In this document: piece by piece, positions 17,884 through 26,558 of the stretch
Numbering within the stretch: position 1 is the stretch's first letter
How the letters are laid out: every line of letters begins with the position of its first letter
Source of the DNA: Scytolyngbya sp. HA4215-MV1
GTDB lineage: Bacteria > Cyanobacteriota > Cyanobacteriia > Leptolyngbyales > Leptolyngbyaceae
DNA length: 64,000 nucleotides
NCBI GenBank assembly: GCA_019359045.1
Contig: JAHHIA010000012.1
Coordinates: 124,001 to 188,000 of the forward strand
Direction: 5' to 3'
The notes under the pieces: model-generated
The model's input: only the letters and a program-made list of their open reading frames with translations
Databases searched by the model: none
What the model was told of the DNA's origin: nothing
Position numbers and translations under genes: made by a program

Positions 17884-19161
17884 ATGAAATTACCCCACAA
17901 CGATGCAGAGCTAAATCCGTCTAGTTCGGATCATTTTTCTACTACTAAAAAAACTTCTTGGAACAAATCTGTCATCTATTTTCTATTGCCTCTAGTCGGT
18001 GCAGGAATGACACTGATGGGCGATCGCTGGCTTTCTTCATCGGTTGCTTCTCCAACTCAACCCACGATCGCGCAGATACCTAGTAGTGTACCCAGTTCAG
18101 GCAGTGGGAGTTCTCGCATTCTGACTTCAACTGATCCCAACTTTATTGCAACTGCGGTTGAGCGCGTTGGACCCGCTGTCGTGCGAATCGATTCTTCTAG
18201 AACCGTGAAAAATCGGGTGCCTGAAATTTTGAATGATCCCTTTTTCCGACAGTTCTTTGGTTCAGATTTGCCCGCGCCTCCGGCTACACGAGTGGAACGG
18301 GGAACTGGATCTGGATTTCTGATTAATAAAGATGGTCTGATTCTGACCAATACCCACGTCGTCGATGGTGCAGATACGGTCATGGTGACGCTCAAAGACG
18401 GGCGCAACCTGAAGGGGAAAGTTTTGGGACAAGATCCGATCACCGATGTGGCAGTAGTGAAAATTGAAGCCAGTAACTTACCCACGGTTACCTTAGGGAA
18501 TTCTGACCTGTTGAAGCCCGGCGAGTGGGCGATCGCGATCGGCAACCCCCTCGGTCTAGACAATACCGTGACAGCAGGGATTGTCAGCGCTACCGGACGA
18601 ACCAGCGCTCAAGTGGGTGTGCCTGACAAGCGGGTTGGCTTTATTCAAACCGATGCTGCCATTAACCCTGGCAACTCTGGCGGTCCCCTACTCAACCAGT
18701 ATGGCGAAGTCATTGGCATGAATACTGCCATTATTGGGGGTGCCCAAGGCTTAGGCTTTGCGATTCCCATCAATACCGCTCGCAACATCGCCGAGCAACT
18801 GATCGCCAAGGGGAGAGTGGATCATCCCTATCTGGGCATCCGCATGACCACCCTGACCCCCGAACTGAAACAGCAAATCAACAGTGATCCCAATAGTGGC
18901 GTCACCGTCAATGAAGACCAGGGCATTCTGGTTTTCCGAGTCATGCAAAATTCACCTGCCGCCAAAGCAGGATTACGCACAGGGGATGTCATCCAGAAAA
19001 TTGACGGGAAAGCCGTGAAAACAGCCGATGATGTTCAGCGCGCGGTGGAAGCTAGCAGTGTCGGCGGTCGTTTGCAAATGGAGATCCGTCGCAATGGACA
19101 AGCAGTGAGCTTAACTGTACAGCCTGGCGCATTCCCCACTCAAACAGCCAAGAATGAGTAG
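17884..19161 (+). CDS. HtrA/Deg-family serine protease (HhoA/HhoB type)
   Basis: This 425-aa periplasmic or thylakoid-lumen quality-control protease has an N-terminal signal/membrane segment (about 29-50), a trypsin-like domain and one PDZ domain (about 310-415). The catalytic triad is visible: H158 in T-N-T-H-V-V-D-G-A, D189 in D-P-I-T-D-V-A-V-V-K and S265 in N-P-G-N-S-G-G-P-L-L. One PDZ and this length fit the cyanobacterial HtrA/HhoA/HhoB trio that degrades or refolds proteins in light, heat and oxidative stress (family knowledge). The exact paralogue is not decided. A possible weak RBS (AAGGAGAATTTGAAAGGCG) precedes the ATG. It is a single gene. Confidence 0.9.
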   Translation: MKLPHNDAELNPSSSDHFSTTKKTSWNKSVIYFLLPLVGAGMTLMGDRWLSSSVASPTQPTIAQIPSSVPSSGSGSSRILTSTDPNFIATAVERVGPAVVRIDSSRTVKNRVPEILNDPFFRQFFGSDLPAPPATRVERGTGSGFLINKDGLILTNTHVVDGADTVMVTLKDGRNLKGKVLGQDPITDVAVVKIEASNLPTVTLGNSDLLKPGEWAIAIGNPLGLDNTVTAGIVSATGRTSAQVGVPDKRVGFIQTDAAINPGNSGGPLLNQYGEVIGMNTAIIGGAQGLGFAIPINTARNIAEQLIAKGRVDHPYLGIRMTTLTPELKQQINSDPNSGVTVNEDQGILVFRVMQNSPAAKAGLRTGDVIQKIDGKAVKTADDVQRAVEASSVGGRLQMEIRRNGQAVSLTVQPGAFPTQTAKNE

Positions 19162-19305
19162 GATACCGTCCACGCGGTAACGTGCATTCTTAGTTCCTTT
19201 CCCAGTTTGGGGGAGGAACTTTGGCCATATGCCATTCGCTGATTTTAGCGATGGGGAAAGCACCAATTTCATCCTCATTTAATCGGCGGATGTAACAGAT
19301 TGAGT

Positions 19306-19350
19306 TCCTCCCCTAGTCCCCGCGCTAACACGCCACTGCACTAGAAAAAA
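19306..19350. repeat. Copy of the CGCGCTAA...CACTAG small dispersed repeat
   Basis: CCTCCCCTAGTCCC followed by a 24-bp CGCGCTAACACGCCACTGCACTAG-type unit and A6 matches the left arm of the MITE at 32762-32930 with a few changes. Here it lies between htrA and def without a matching right arm. Confidence 0.6.
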
Positions 19351-19404
19351 GCAGAACAGCCTCTGCTTGAGTCTTAATATTCACCCAGTCAAACAGTCAC
19401 CATC

Positions 19405-19932
19405 ATGACGGAGCCTCTACCCATCATCGAACTCGGTCACCCCATCTTGCGCCAGTCAGCCGTTTGGGTTGAAGATTTTGGGGATCAGCAGTTACAAAAT
19501 TTGATCGATGCCCTTTTGGTTACCGTGCAACAGGCAAATGGAGTGGGCATTGCCGCGCCCCAGGTAGGTGCCTCTTGTCGTTTGTTTATTATGGCTTCGC
19601 GTCCTAATCTGCGGTATCCCAACGCCCCGTTGATGGAGCCAACCGCCCTAATCAATCCCAAAGTCTTGAGTCATTCTGAGCAACGAGTGGATGATTGGGA
19701 AGGGTGCCTGAGTGTGCCAGGCTTGCGAGGCTCCGTGCGACGATATCAAACCATTGAAGTGGAATATGCCGATCGCACAGGTCAGCAACGAGTACAAACA
19801 TTGACTGATTTTGTTGCCCGCATTTTCCAACATGAATTGGACCACCTGGACGGGAAGGTGTTTCTGGATCGGGTGGAGAGTACCCAAGCCCTCATGACCG
19901 AGCGAGAATTTCAACAGCGCATAATGGGTTAG
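19405..19932 (+). CDS. def: Peptide deformylase
   Basis: This 175-aa enzyme removes the formyl group from the N-terminal methionine of new proteins. All three family motifs are present: G-I-A-A-P-Q-V-G (48-55), E-G-C-L-S-V-P (99-105, metal ligand C101) and the metal-binding H-E-L-D-H (143-147). Length is typical of a type 1 enzyme. Its 3' end overlaps the 3' end of the convergent TSUP gene by 4 bp, which leaves no room for a terminator between them. Confidence 0.95.
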   Translation: MTEPLPIIELGHPILRQSAVWVEDFGDQQLQNLIDALLVTVQQANGVGIAAPQVGASCRLFIMASRPNLRYPNAPLMEPTALINPKVLSHSEQRVDDWEGCLSVPGLRGSVRRYQTIEVEYADRTGQQRVQTLTDFVARIFQHELDHLDGKVFLDRVESTQALMTEREFQQRIMG

Positions 19933-20300
19933 CGCACGAGTAGATATCGCAGCCCGATCGCCAACAAAAAAATGCCGTATAACTTTTTCATCAGTTCGCT
20001 AGAAACAAAGGCTTGATTGGCAAATAGGGCACCGAACAAGTTGCCAATCACCAAGCCCAACGCAATGAGCAGAGCATGTTTCAGATTGAGATTGCCGTTG
20101 CGGTAATACACTGCCGCACCCAGAATGCCGATCGGCAAAATCTGCGCTGCCAGTGAAGTGCCCGTGGCGAATTTTTGATCCATGCCCAATAGCAGCACCA
20201 TGGCAGGCACCATAATAGCGCCGCCACCAATGCCAAATAGCCCGCCAGCAATGCCAGCAACAAACCCAATGATGAGCAGTTGAATAATCAGATTAGACAT
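19929..20300 (-). CDS. Short TSUP-family (sulfite exporter TauE/SafE-like) membrane protein
   Basis: This 123-aa protein has three to four hydrophobic helices. It shows the TSUP signature G-F-V-A-G-I-A-G-G-L-F-G-I-G-G-G near the N-terminus and a second half ending F-L-L-A-I-G-L-R-Y-L-L. TSUP permeases move sulfite, sulfonates or related organic anions (family knowledge). Full-length members have two such repeats and about 250 residues; this is the single-repeat form common in cyanobacteria and would have to dimerise. The ATG at 20300 (M-S-N-L-I-I-Q-L-L) is chosen. Upstream in-frame codons to 20492 lack membrane or family character. Confidence 0.8.
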   Translation of the reverse strand: MSNLIIQLLIIGFVAGIAGGLFGIGGGAIMVPAMVLLLGMDQKFATGTSLAAQILPIGILGAAVYYRNGNLNLKHALLIALGLVIGNLFGALFANQAFVSSELMKKLYGIFLLAIGLRYLLVR

Positions 20301-20508
20301 GGCTTGTTGATTCTCCCCAAGATTTCTGTAGACTCTCTGGCATTTTTGCAGAGTCAGACAGTGAAATAAAATGGATTTTCCATGACGATTCGCTAAAGAA
20401 AATCCATGAGTGGGGAAGATTTTTTTTGCGAGAAGCGGAAGGAGGCAGTGGTCTATGGGCGAGGCGTGATCTTGGCGAAAGGCACCAAGCATCGAGATCG
20501 TCGAATAC

Positions 20509-21120
20509 TCAAACCGCGATCGACCGCAACAGTTCAGTGAGGGCAGCGGGTGGCGACTGATCCCAGTCCCCTTCTAGCTGACGATCGGGACTGATGTGGG
20601 GTGCCGTTTCGGTCAGCGGGGACAGAATGGTACCTTCCAGATCAACATCGTTGAGAAACGTATCGGTCAAAATCGCTTCACTTAAATCTGCTTCTCGCAG
20701 CGTTGCCCCTCGACAATAAGCGCCACTGAGATTCGATCGCTTCAAATCTGCTTCTTGCAGATTTGCTTTTCTCAAGTAAGCCTGGGTCAAATCTGCTTCA
20801 AATAAATAGGCATGGTAAAGCGACGCTTCTCCCAAATAAGCCTGACTCAGATTTGCCCCAATCAGACAGGCTCGATTGAGGTTTGCCCCTCGCAAATAAG
20901 CTTCGCTCAGGTTTGCATCTAACAAGTACGCACTGCTGAGATCCGCTTCACTCAGATTGGCACGACTCAAATCCGCATCTCTCAAATCAATGCCTTGAAA
21001 GTCAACTTTTTGTAAGTCTGGAATCACTTGGGGATTCTCCTGCCTCCAACGATTCCAAGTCTCAACGCCTTGCTGGAGTAGGGTTACCAAATCCTTGCGC
21101 TGAATCGAGGACATAAGCAT
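20509..21120 (-). CDS. Pentapeptide-repeat protein
   Basis: This protein of about 203 aa has roughly 25 tandem A(D/N)LxX pentapeptides from residue about 45 to 165 (such as A-D-L-S-R, A-N-L-S-E, A-Y-L-R-G), which fold as a right-handed quadrilateral beta helix. The N-terminus (S-S-I-Q-R-K-D-L-V-T-L-L-Q-Q-G-V-E-T-W-N-R-W-R) is a short helical cap often seen before pentapeptides in cyanobacteria. The tail is acidic and proline rich. Functions differ among family members, so none is assigned. Starts at 21120 or 21114 are equally possible. The frame is open to 21216 but the added residues look non-coding. Confidence 0.85.
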   Translation of the reverse strand: MLMSSIQRKDLVTLLQQGVETWNRWRQENPQVIPDLQKVDFQGIDLRDADLSRANLSEADLSSAYLLDANLSEAYLRGANLNRACLIGANLSQAYLGEASLYHAYLFEADLTQAYLRKANLQEADLKRSNLSGAYCRGATLREADLSEAILTDTFLNDVDLEGTILSPLTETAPHISPDRQLEGDWDQSPPAALTELLRSIAV

Positions 21121-21487
21121 TGTCGGATAAAGATAAAGTATTGGCTTGAAATCACCAAAATGATGCAGCAATCTTTTGAATACGAAAATGCGAGGTTCCC
21201 TAATCTTGGATTTCATCCTAAGAGGACAATCTCAGAAGCACAAGCTGCCTTTAGACAGAGTTCAAACTGTCACATATTTTTTCCGCTAATCGTACCAAAT
21301 TGATCTCCTAATGTTGCGCTTTTCCAGTTTCAATCCTGGCAGTCGCTACGGGCTGATTCGTCGAACTGGTGTCAATCGATCGGGCAAAATCGATTGCACC
21401 CTTTTGTTAGGAAAACGTGAAAACTCAAACTGCTTCTAGATTCAATCTCTACCGTTCAGTCTCTCCACTCTGGTAGTGTTTCAAAGG

Positions 21488-21544
21488 TGTTGTTGGTATT
21501 TTTGAAAACTTTGCTGAGCAAAGTTTTCAAAAATACCAACAACA
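21488..21544. repeat. Perfect 57-nt palindrome (28-bp stem, 1-nt loop)
   Basis: TGTTGTTGGTATTTTTGAAA... pairs exactly with its complement for 28 bp around a single G at 21516. It is 38 bp downstream of the esterase gene on the minus strand and could stop transcription. Its perfection and near-absent loop are more like a recent palindromic insertion or a cruciform. Confidence 0.9.
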
Positions 21545-21581
21545 TGTCTAGACCGTAACCCTCCATTGCCAGCACTAGGAT

Positions 21582-22295
21582 TTACTCTAGTGCTGGGGTG
21601 TGAACTTCGTGTTGTTCTGAGTTGTCTTCCCTGTTGCTAGACGCCAACTCACTCGTTGGCAATAACTCGCTGACAAATGCCTGGACTGTTTCTAACACAT
21701 TGAGTTGAATCTCATGTCCCATCTCAAATTCGTGATATTGCACCTTAGCACCTAACGCCAGTAAGCCCTCTTTTGCCTGTTGCGCGGCGACCAAAGGCAC
21801 CACTGGATCTTGTCTGCCATGCACTATCAACACGGGGGGCAAGGTTGCAACTTGGGCTGGCAAAGGGGTGTGCAAATAGCCACTAAGCACCATTAACCCC
21901 GCCAACGGTAACTTGGTCCCCACATCCAGGGTCATTGCCGCTCCCTGCGAAAAGCCACCCAAAATGGTGCGAGAGAGCGGCACTCCTGTGGCTTCGGTGA
22001 TGTGACCAATCCATTCAGTCAGTAACTGACGACTGCTTACCAGTTCGGGGTTGCTGTCGAAATTGGGGGTGTTGATGAAACTAAAGTTCTGCGGAAAGCC
22101 GTACCACATCTTGCCGCCAAACGCCTGAGGATGGGCAAAGGGGGCATCTGGGAAGCTCATTTGATAGTCTGGCAGGTTGAGATAGGGAGAGAGTCCAGCC
22201 ACATCCTGAGCATTGGCTCCCCAGCCGTGCAGCAGGAGTAAGAGGGCTTGGGGAGATCGTCCCTTGGCAGATGGAATCGTAATGGCGTTTAACAA
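21582..22295 (-). CDS. Phospholipase/carboxylesterase-family alpha/beta hydrolase
   Basis: This is an esterase of about 237 aa in the carboxylesterase 2 family. The oxyanion region is L-L-L-L-H-G-W-G-A-N-A. The nucleophile Ser lies in G-G-F-S-Q-G-A-A-M, the Asp in V-H-G-R-Q-D-P-V-V-P and the His in M-G-H-E-I. A TTG start at 22295 is preferred: AAAAGGAG sits just upstream of it, and it gives the usual L-N-A-I-T-I-P opening. A GTG at 22322 in the same frame would add nine residues that include that Shine-Dalgarno sequence. It lies 52 bp downstream of the dehydratase gene on the same strand, so co-transcription is likely. The substrate is unknown. Confidence 0.85.
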   Translation of the reverse strand: MLNAITIPSAKGRSPQALLLLLHGWGANAQDVAGLSPYLNLPDYQMSFPDAPFAHPQAFGGKMWYGFPQNFSFINTPNFDSNPELVSSRQLLTEWIGHITEATGVPLSRTILGGFSQGAAMTLDVGTKLPLAGLMVLSGYLHTPLPAQVATLPPVLIVHGRQDPVVPLVAAQQAKEGLLALGAKVQYHEFEMGHEIQLNVLETVQAFVSELLPTSELASSNREDNSEQHEVHTPALE

Positions 22296-22347
22296 ACAAA
22301 TCTCCTTTTGGGTTCGTTCCACTGCTGAGTAGTGTTCGTTCCAAACT

Positions 22348-23394
22348 TTAGCTCAACTCTCTGGCAAGCGGTGCGGAATCTGCTTTTTTACGCCTCTCCT
22401 GAGCTTTATTCAACAGTTTGCCTGCCTGTTTCAAATCGATGTTGCCTCCACTGAGAATTACCCCAATTCGAGCGTTGGGATAGTGAACAACGCCTTCTAG
22501 TAAGGCGGCAGCAGCCAATGCTCCGGTAGGTTCAACGACAATTTTCAGTCGTTCCCAGAGAAAGAACATGCTGCGTAGAATGGCGCTTTCGGAAACCGTA
22601 ACCATGTCGCTGACGTAGTGCAAAATCAGGGGGAAAGTGTACTTGCCTAATGAGGGGGTGCGGGCACCGTCGGCGATCGTGTCAGGGTTGTGGACGGTTT
22701 GCAAGGCGCGGCTGTAGAACGATCGGGTGGCATCGTCGGCACGTTTGGGTTCGACGCCAATGACTTGGCAATTGGGCGCGAGGGCATGAGCGGCGATCGC
22801 AGAACCGGAGAGTAAGCCGCCGCCGCCACAACAAACCAGCAAAAAATCGAGTGCTCCCACTGCTTCAATCAGTTCTTTGGTGGCGGTGCCTTGTCCGGCA
22901 ATGATATAGGGATGGTCGTAGGGGGGAATAAGGGTGAGGTGGCGATCGTGGGCGATTTGTTGTGCCAGAGCTTCTCGCTGGGTGGTCAGCCGATCGTACA
23001 AAATCACCTCTGCACCATAGTCGCGGGTAGCAGTTTGCTTGACGCTGGGGGCATCGCTGGGCATGACGATTGTCGTGGGGATGTGTAGAATTTGTCCTGC
23101 TAGGGCGATCGCTTGGGCATGGTTGCCAGAAGAGAATGCAATGACACCCTGTCGCTTTTGGGCATCACTGAGTTGCGCTAGAGCGTTGTAGGCTCCCCGA
23201 AATTTGAAGGCACCTGCCCGCTGAAAGTTTTCGCATTTGAAAAAGACTTGACTGCCAGTGCGCTGGTTAACGGTGTTGGAGGTGAGTACGGGGGTGGGGT
23301 GGGCGTTGCCTGCAAGCCGGAGGGCAGCCGCTTCGACGTCGGCATAGGTTACTGAAGTTTCGGGATCGATCGTCGGTGGGGGGGCAGTGGTCAT
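22348..23394 (-). CDS. PLP-dependent threonine/serine dehydratase-like enzyme
   Basis: This 348-aa fold-type II PLP enzyme carries the cofactor lysine K64 in A-G-A-F-K-F-R-G-A, the substrate loop S-S-G-N-H-A-Q and the phosphate-binding C-G-G-G-G-L-L-S-G. There is no C-terminal ACT regulatory domain. It therefore resembles catabolic threonine dehydratase, serine racemase or threo-3-hydroxyaspartate ammonia-lyase rather than the biosynthetic IlvA. The choice among these activities cannot be made from sequence here. The start ATG 23394 gives a normal length. It is followed on the same strand by the esterase. Confidence 0.88.
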   Translation of the reverse strand: MTTAPPPTIDPETSVTYADVEAAALRLAGNAHPTPVLTSNTVNQRTGSQVFFKCENFQRAGAFKFRGAYNALAQLSDAQKRQGVIAFSSGNHAQAIALAGQILHIPTTIVMPSDAPSVKQTATRDYGAEVILYDRLTTQREALAQQIAHDRHLTLIPPYDHPYIIAGQGTATKELIEAVGALDFLLVCCGGGGLLSGSAIAAHALAPNCQVIGVEPKRADDATRSFYSRALQTVHNPDTIADGARTPSLGKYTFPLILHYVSDMVTVSESAILRSMFFLWERLKIVVEPTGALAAAALLEGVVHYPNARIGVILSGGNIDLKQAGKLLNKAQERRKKADSAPLARELS

Positions 23395-23508
23395 AACAAA
23401 TCCCGAATGAATCTGGATGAGCGGGTCAGATCAGGATGCGTTGCTTGTGGTAAAGTTTATAATGATCTGATGAGTTTTGGCAGTGGGAAATCCGCTCCGG
23501 GCTTCAGT

Positions 23509-23579
<71 letters not shown>

Positions 23580-23615
23580 TTGTTATGGTGTTGTTGTAGA
23601 GCGAAGGAATAAGTG

Positions 23616-23717
23616 TCCGGTAACCAGAAGCACGATTCTCGTTCCGAGAGGCTACGCCAACGCCCGTTTGAGGTTGATTCGCACCAAGGACAGGTAGTTC
23701 TTAGAGAACACCACGAC
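23616..23717 (-). pseudogene. Relic of a cyanobacterial HNH endonuclease, split by a 24-bp small repeat
   Basis: On the minus strand the frame reads V-V-V-F-S-K-N-Y-L-S-L-V-R-I-N-L-K-R-A, then eight foreign codons including TAG, then I-V-L-L-V-T-G. Joined, these match the conserved N-terminus of a common cyanobacterial HNH nuclease (x-N-x-Y-x-P-L-x-x-I-N-L-K-R-A-I-V-L-L-V-T-G). The 24 bp at 23637-23660 (TTGGCGTAGCCTCTCGGAAC on the minus strand) look like a GTAGCCTCTCG-type cyanobacterial SDR. The catalytic HNH part is missing. It lies 36 bp after tRNA-Cys. Confidence 0.55.
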
Positions 23718-23784
23718 CTAGTTCTGGAGTATGGGAATTTTCTGTCGCTGTTCGGTCTGCATGATTTTCTCCTCAAAAAATACC

Positions 23785-23811
23785 CCCCGCTTCTGGTACT
23801 TAGAAGCGGGG
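23785..23811. repeat. CCCCGCTTCT hairpin
   Basis: A 10-bp stem (CCCCGCTTCT and complement) with a 7-nt loop is flanked by C and G runs. Such CCCGCTTCT...AGAAGCGGGG hairpins are common at cyanobacterial IS200/IS605-type ends. No tnpA or tnpB gene is recognisable nearby. It could also be a terminator. The 330 bp that follow to 24146 hold no gene I can support. Confidence 0.5.
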
Positions 23812-24146
23812 GTTGGGGAAGTTGATATGGCTTTCCCTATGTCGGTGTCAGGCTTGCCCTGCACCTCCCGCTGCTAGTGAGTTGATCCGAATTGAGCCAT
23901 CCGGTCACTTTGCTATCCATGCCTTCGCTGACGGATTTACCGCCGCTAAACTGATACGTCCCCTCAAACGCAAACAGCACTGCTGCTCTACCCAAGCAAT
24001 ATTGGGGTCGAACATGGACGCTGGCTAAGGTGGCGAGGATGCGGATCATGGAAGGCTGTAGTATTTGTATTACAATTCTGGCTGTCTACAGACTACACTT
24101 GTAGTATCAGGTTGTCCACCCTTTCAGAGAAATTAGGGCGTTGGTT

Positions 24147-24569
24147 ATGAATACACCCAAACGAGGTAGCACTTCGGAAATGCAGGTGACGAGTATCCGA
24201 CTGGAACCGGAACTGAAGGAGCGATCGCGGGAAATCTCCGGAGAGCAGGGGTATCAAACCCTCATCCGAGACGTGCTCTGGCGGTTTGTAGAACAACAAG
24301 CGAGACCAGGCGATTTACTGCATGATGGGAGTTGGCAATTACCCCCAAAGGAAAACGGCTTCACACTGCCCTCCTACCCCTCAATGTTTTCCATATCAGA
24401 TATTCGAGCGACGTTTAGGGCTGTTGCCCAGCAAGAACAGCGATGCGCCATTACGGGTCAACCGATCCGTCCACAACAACCTATGTGGTTGGGATTGACC
24501 ATGACTGGAAATATGGTTCCTCTGAGTTTTGAAACAACTGGTTATGGAGAGGGAGGTGACCACCAATAA
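24147..24569 (+). CDS. Conserved hypothetical protein with RHH/CopG-like N-terminus
   Basis: This 140-aa protein has residues about 12-50 (V-T-S-I-R-L-E-P-E-L-K-E-R-S-R-E-I-S-G-E-Q-G-Y-Q-T-L-I-R-D spread over the segment) that read like a ribbon-helix-helix DNA-binding domain: a beta strand then two helices. The C-terminal part has C-A-I-T-G-Q-P-I and Q-P-M-W-L-G-L-T, a fold I do not recognise. ATG 24147 follows a weak in-frame TTG at 24141. RHH proteins often are antitoxins or repressors, but no toxin-like partner is adjacent. Confidence 0.65.
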   Translation: MNTPKRGSTSEMQVTSIRLEPELKERSREISGEQGYQTLIRDVLWRFVEQQARPGDLLHDGSWQLPPKENGFTLPSYPSMFSISDIRATFRAVAQQEQRCAITGQPIRPQQPMWLGLTMTGNMVPLSFETTGYGEGGDHQ

Positions 24570-24610
24570 TCAGCACAACCCCCTGATCGCGATGGCTGAT
24601 CGTTGCTGTC

Positions 24611-25795
24611 TCAATGTTCACCGTCAAGGCAGAACTGAACCAAACTCGCCCAGTAGGTCTGAAACACTGGCTCTATGGTCTTGAGATTGAGCCACTCGTT
24701 GGGAGCGTGGACATTGCCACTTTCACAACCATAGGCATTAATGATGGGAATTCCTAACCGACTAATCACGTTACCAACACTGCCTGCGCCATTAGCAACC
24801 AAAGCAAGATCTTGAATCTCGTCTCCTGAAGCTGCCCTGTACTGCGCTGCATTTTTCTGCAAGATCCGAACAAATGGATGACCAGGATCAGTCAAATAAG
24901 CGGGTTCAGATTGGAGCACTTCCAGCGCATACTGAAAATCGGGACTCGATCGCTGCAAATTCCGTAGTTCTTCCTCAAGGGTTTGTACGATGCTTCGAGC
25001 TTGCTGGGAGGGCAGCAAGCGAATGTCAATGAAAGCTTCTGCTTTGTCGGGCACCACATTGATCGCTTCACCACCGTCAATCTGAGCAATGTTGAAGGTA
25101 GAGCCGAATTCAAAGAAGGGTTCGGTCTGTCCTTCCAATTGGAGTTCCAATAAAGCAGAGCAGGCACGTATCAGCGCATGAACAGCATTTCTACCCTTTT
25201 TGGAGCGACTGCCTGTATGGGCTGCTTTGCCGTAGGTGGTTAGCTTGAGCCTCAGCCATCCCCGTGCCCCGATCGCAATTTCATCAAAGCTCTGATAGCC
25301 CAAAATGCAAATATCCGCTTTGGGAGCATGATGGAGAATCTCTCGAATTCCAGAAAAGTTGCCTGATTCCTCCTGAGCATCGAATCCGAGAAATAGTGAG
25401 CCGTTGAACTGGGGCGAGTCTTTCAGAGCCTTTGCAAGATAGATGAATAGGGCGATCGCCCCTTTCGAGTCAGCCACCCCTCGCCCATAAATGCGATCGC
25501 CGACAATTGTTCCAGCGAATGGGTCATGTTGCCATTGAGCGCGATCGCCGACTGGAGCAGTATCGAGGTGGGATTGCAGCCAGATTGTTTTCGTCGCAGT
25601 TGCCGCTTGATGATGACAAATGACCGAGGGATGCTCCGGATCTCCGAACATCTGTGACTCGAATCCAAGATCGGTGAGTTTCTTAGAGATATAGGTGGTG
25701 ATCGCTTGCTCTAATTCGACTGATGGAATCGAAACAAGCTGCTGAAGGAATTCAATTATTTCTTGAAGGGGAACTAGAGAAGGAACTAAAGTCAC
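24611..25795 (-). CDS. M20-family metallopeptidase (ArgE/DapE/CPG2-like)
   Basis: This 394-aa di-zinc exopeptidase or deacylase has metal and catalytic residues in the expected order: H76 in L-Q-S-H-L-D-T-A, D109 in G-R-G-V-A-D-S-K-G, the Glu pair E142/E143 in D-A-Q-E-E-S-G and a late His in G-N-V-H-A-P-N-E-W. A dimerisation domain lies about 185-300 (A-A-H-T-G-S-R-S-K-K-G). Family members act on N-acyl amino acids or dipeptides. Substrate specificity (acetylornithine, succinyl-diaminopimelate, acetyl-lysine or dipeptides) cannot be set. The wording of the zinc loops resembles the LysK/ArgE-type group. Confidence 0.85.
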   Translation of the reverse strand: MTLVPSLVPLQEIIEFLQQLVSIPSVELEQAITTYISKKLTDLGFESQMFGDPEHPSVICHHQAATATKTIWLQSHLDTAPVGDRAQWQHDPFAGTIVGDRIYGRGVADSKGAIALFIYLAKALKDSPQFNGSLFLGFDAQEESGNFSGIREILHHAPKADICILGYQSFDEIAIGARGWLRLKLTTYGKAAHTGSRSKKGRNAVHALIRACSALLELQLEGQTEPFFEFGSTFNIAQIDGGEAINVVPDKAEAFIDIRLLPSQQARSIVQTLEEELRNLQRSSPDFQYALEVLQSEPAYLTDPGHPFVRILQKNAAQYRAASGDEIQDLALVANGAGSVGNVISRLGIPIINAYGCESGNVHAPNEWLNLKTIEPVFQTYWASLVQFCLDGEH

Positions 25796-25904
25796 GCTGC
25801 GACCCCACTAAGTTACTTCAATCATCTGCGTGATTATGAAAACGGGAGTGATTTGAGTATGGAGGGGGACAGAATTTTGCTTAAAAACTCAAGTCGGATA
25901 TTAG

Positions 25905-26558
25905 CTATTTAATAGTTAAAAACAAATGAAGAAGCCTGAAAAGAAAACTTCGGCTATGCTGACGATGAGAAGTTCCATAAAGGTCTGGTATTGAACCAAA
26001 ACTTGTATCTACAGCCCAATCCTCTTCCATGCAAGTCTCTTGACACTTTTGCGTTAGATAGTCATGAATCAACTTTACACAACCGTTTCCATCACCATCG
26101 ATTACAAATCCTATCATTGCAGCCCAATCATGACCAGGACTATATTTACCAGTCACAAAGCGCATCACCCCATCATCCACATATTTTTTAGCTAAACGCT
26201 TGTTTTTGGAGGTAACCCTTTTACACTCCATACCAAAATACTCAGCCTCATCAAAGCTATAGATGATTTTGATATCAATGCGACCTTCAGGTTTATTGGA
26301 CATAGGCGAAGAGCGAGTCCCAACCTCTTCCTCTATTCGGATCTGCTTCTTTAAGCGTGGGCGACGGTTCTTCTCTAAAGTCATTTCCCGCCCTAAATGA
26401 CCTGCGATTTCGGGTTCAGTGCTGCTGATACTCACTTTTCCACTGGAGAGAACACACGACCAACCGACCATTGTGATATCTAAGACGGTTGCAATGATAT
26501 TTAGCGGCAAGTTGATAACTAATTCTCCAAATGAAGTAGGTTCATCCAATGGCAGCAC
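25905..26558 (-). CDS. Putative PD-(D/E)XK nuclease, third gene of a restriction-like operon
   Basis: This 217-aa protein has a nuclease-like core at about 92-150: G-R-I-D-I (D95), then Y-F-G-M-E-C-K-R (E111 and K113), i.e. a D-(15)-E-x-K pattern, followed by a helical stretch and D-W-A-A-M-I-G-F-V-I-D-G. It starts with GTG inside the 3' end of the methyltransferase gene (17-bp overlap), so translation is coupled. I infer the cleavage component of a modification-linked defence system. The family itself is not one I can name. The residues before 60 have some hydrophobic character. DNA is A+T-richer than the flanking core genes. Confidence 0.6.
   Translation of the reverse strand: MLPLDEPTSFGELVINLPLNIIATVLDITMVGWSCVLSSGKVSISSTEPEIAGHLGREMTLEKNRRPRLKKQIRIEEEVGTRSSPMSNKPEGRIDIKIIYSFDEAEYFGMECKRVTSKNKRLAKKYVDDGVMRFVTGKYSPGHDWAAMIGFVIDGDGNGCVKLIHDYLTQKCQETCMEEDWAVDTSFGSIPDLYGTSHRQHSRSFLFRLLHLFLTIK

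Noticed and set aside
23813-24080. tnpB (IS200/IS605) remnant after the CCCCGCTTCT hairpin
   Set aside because: None of the TnpB zinc or RuvC motifs appear in any frame.
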